Assembly: GCA_023265535.1 (NCBI GenBank)
Contig: JAHFTI010000317.1
Location: 1-5,574, forward strand
DNA: 5,574 nt
DNA from: Opitutaceae bacterium
GTDB lineage: Bacteria; Verrucomicrobiota; Verrucomicrobiia; Opitutales; Opitutaceae
Direction: 5' to 3'
Shown here: one piece after another, positions 4,843-5,574 of the stretch
Position numbering within the stretch: the stretch's first letter is position 1
Layout of the letters: each line of letters starts with the position of its first letter
Notes under the pieces: generated by a model
Seen by the model: only the letters and a program-made list of their open reading frames with translations
Databases searched by the model: none
Told to the model about the DNA's origin: nothing
Position numbers and translations under genes: made by a program

Positions 4843-5574
4843 ATGTCCACCTGGTCCCGCTTCCAGAAGTACAACTTCCCTGTCGAATCGCTCGGGGTCT
4901 CCCTTGACCTGAGCCGCATGCCCTTCCCTGAGGGCTACCTAGAGCAGATGGCCACGCCGCTGCAAAAGGCCTTCGCCGACATGTCCGCCCTCGAGAAGGG
5001 CGCGATCGCCAATCCCGACGAGAACCGCATGGTCGGCCACTACTGGCTGCGCGCCCCGCACCTCGCCCCCACGGCCGAGCTCGCCAAGGACATCACCGAC
5101 GCCCTCGCCGCCATCAAGGACTTCACCGCCAAGGTGCACTCCGGCGCCATCAAGGGCCCGCGCGGCGCCTTCAGGAACCTGCTGGTGGTCGGCATCGGCG
5201 GCTCCGCCCTCGGCCCGCAGCTCGTGTACCAGGCCCTCGGACAGCCCGGCAAGGACAAGCTCGCCGTCTACTTCTTCGACAACACCGATCCGGACGGCAT
5301 GGACTACGTGATCGGCCAGATCGGCACCCAACTCGCCGACACGCTCGTCGTCGTGATCTCCAAGTCGGGTGGCACCGTCGAGACCCGCAACGGCATGCTC
5401 GAGGCCGCCGCCGCCTTCAAGAAGGCCGGCCTGGACTACGCCAAGCAGTTCGTCGCCGTCACCGGCGCCGGCTCCAAGCTGGAGCAGACCGGGATCAAGG
5501 AAGGCTGGCTCGCCCGCTTCCCCATGTGCGACTGGGTCGGCGGCCGCACCTCGGAGCTCTGCGCCCTGGGCCTG
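4843..5574 (+). CDS. pgi: Glucose-6-phosphate isomerase (3' end beyond window)
   Basis: PGI interconverts glucose-6-phosphate and fructose-6-phosphate in glycolysis and gluconeogenesis, in the cytoplasm. The frame runs from ATG 4843 to the last base, giving 244 residues, roughly half of the usual 450-550. The N-terminal helical segment has NPDENRMVGHYWLRAP (57-72). The first sugar isomerase (SIS) domain follows, with LLVVGIGGSALGPQ (113-126), FFDNTDPDGMDYV (144-156) and VVVISKSGGTVETRNGM (169-185), whose SKSGGT binds the sugar phosphate. VGGRTSEL (232-239) matches the conserved GGR signature that contributes the catalytic arginine. No frame disruption is seen. The start is set by the family-like N-terminus after a CCACCACC leader with no Shine-Dalgarno. 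It is divergent from scpB and probably has its own promoter in the 182-bp gap. Confidence 0.95.
   Translation, partial: MSTWSRFQKYNFPVESLGVSLDLSRMPFPEGYLEQMATPLQKAFADMSALEKGAIANPDENRMVGHYWLRAPHLAPTAELAKDITDALAAIKDFTAKVHSGAIKGPRGAFRNLLVVGIGGSALGPQLVYQALGQPGKDKLAVYFFDNTDPDGMDYVIGQIGTQLADTLVVVISKSGGTVETRNGMLEAAAAFKKAGLDYAKQFVAVTGAGSKLEQTGIKEGWLARFPMCDWVGGRTSELCALGL

Overview
This is a GC-rich bacterial window carrying six protein genes, the first and last cut by the window edges, with short intergenic gaps and no mobile element, CRISPR array or RNA gene that I can see. It looks like a Gram-negative, chemotactic bacterium: it has a Pal-type OmpA lipoprotein, a second predicted lipoprotein and a CheD deamidase. 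The GC-rich style, the GHCDWRG variant of the Pal motif, the planctomycete/verrucomicrobial flavour of the glucose-6-phosphate isomerase N-terminus and the weak ribosome-binding sites make me lean towards Verrucomicrobiota (Opitutales-like). That placement is inference from memory, not proof.

Layout, left to right. (1) 1-453 +, the 3' part of cheD, chemoreceptor glutamine deamidase. (2) 478-996 -, convergent with cheD, a small predicted lipoprotein whose C-terminal half resembles the S26/S24 signal-peptidase fold of the Ser-His (SipW/Sec11) kind. (3) 1060-1707 +, divergent from (2), a NarL/FixJ-type response regulator; the 63-bp gap between them holds a perfect 7-5-7 inverted repeat. (4) 1846-2415 +, pal, bracketed by rho-independent terminators at 1730-1768 and 2438-2465. 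(5) 2643-3728 -, pheA, a chorismate mutase/prephenate dehydratase fused to an ACT domain, with its own terminator at 2577-2603. (6) 3725-4660 -, scpB, whose stop overlaps the pheA start in an ATGA. (7) 4843-5574 +, the 5' part of pgi, divergent from scpB.

The genes cover unrelated core jobs: chemotaxis, two-component signalling, envelope integrity, phenylalanine synthesis, chromosome condensation and glycolysis. The only evident operon is scpB-pheA. The response regulator, pal and pgi each appear to be separately transcribed. The most unusual item is the S26-like lipoprotein and the inverted repeat it shares with the response regulator. Also notable are an ScpB with about 70 extra low-complexity residues inside its first winged-helix domain, and pyrimidine-rich, Shine-Dalgarno-less leaders in front of most genes. 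I do not see a multi-gene novel system in this window.
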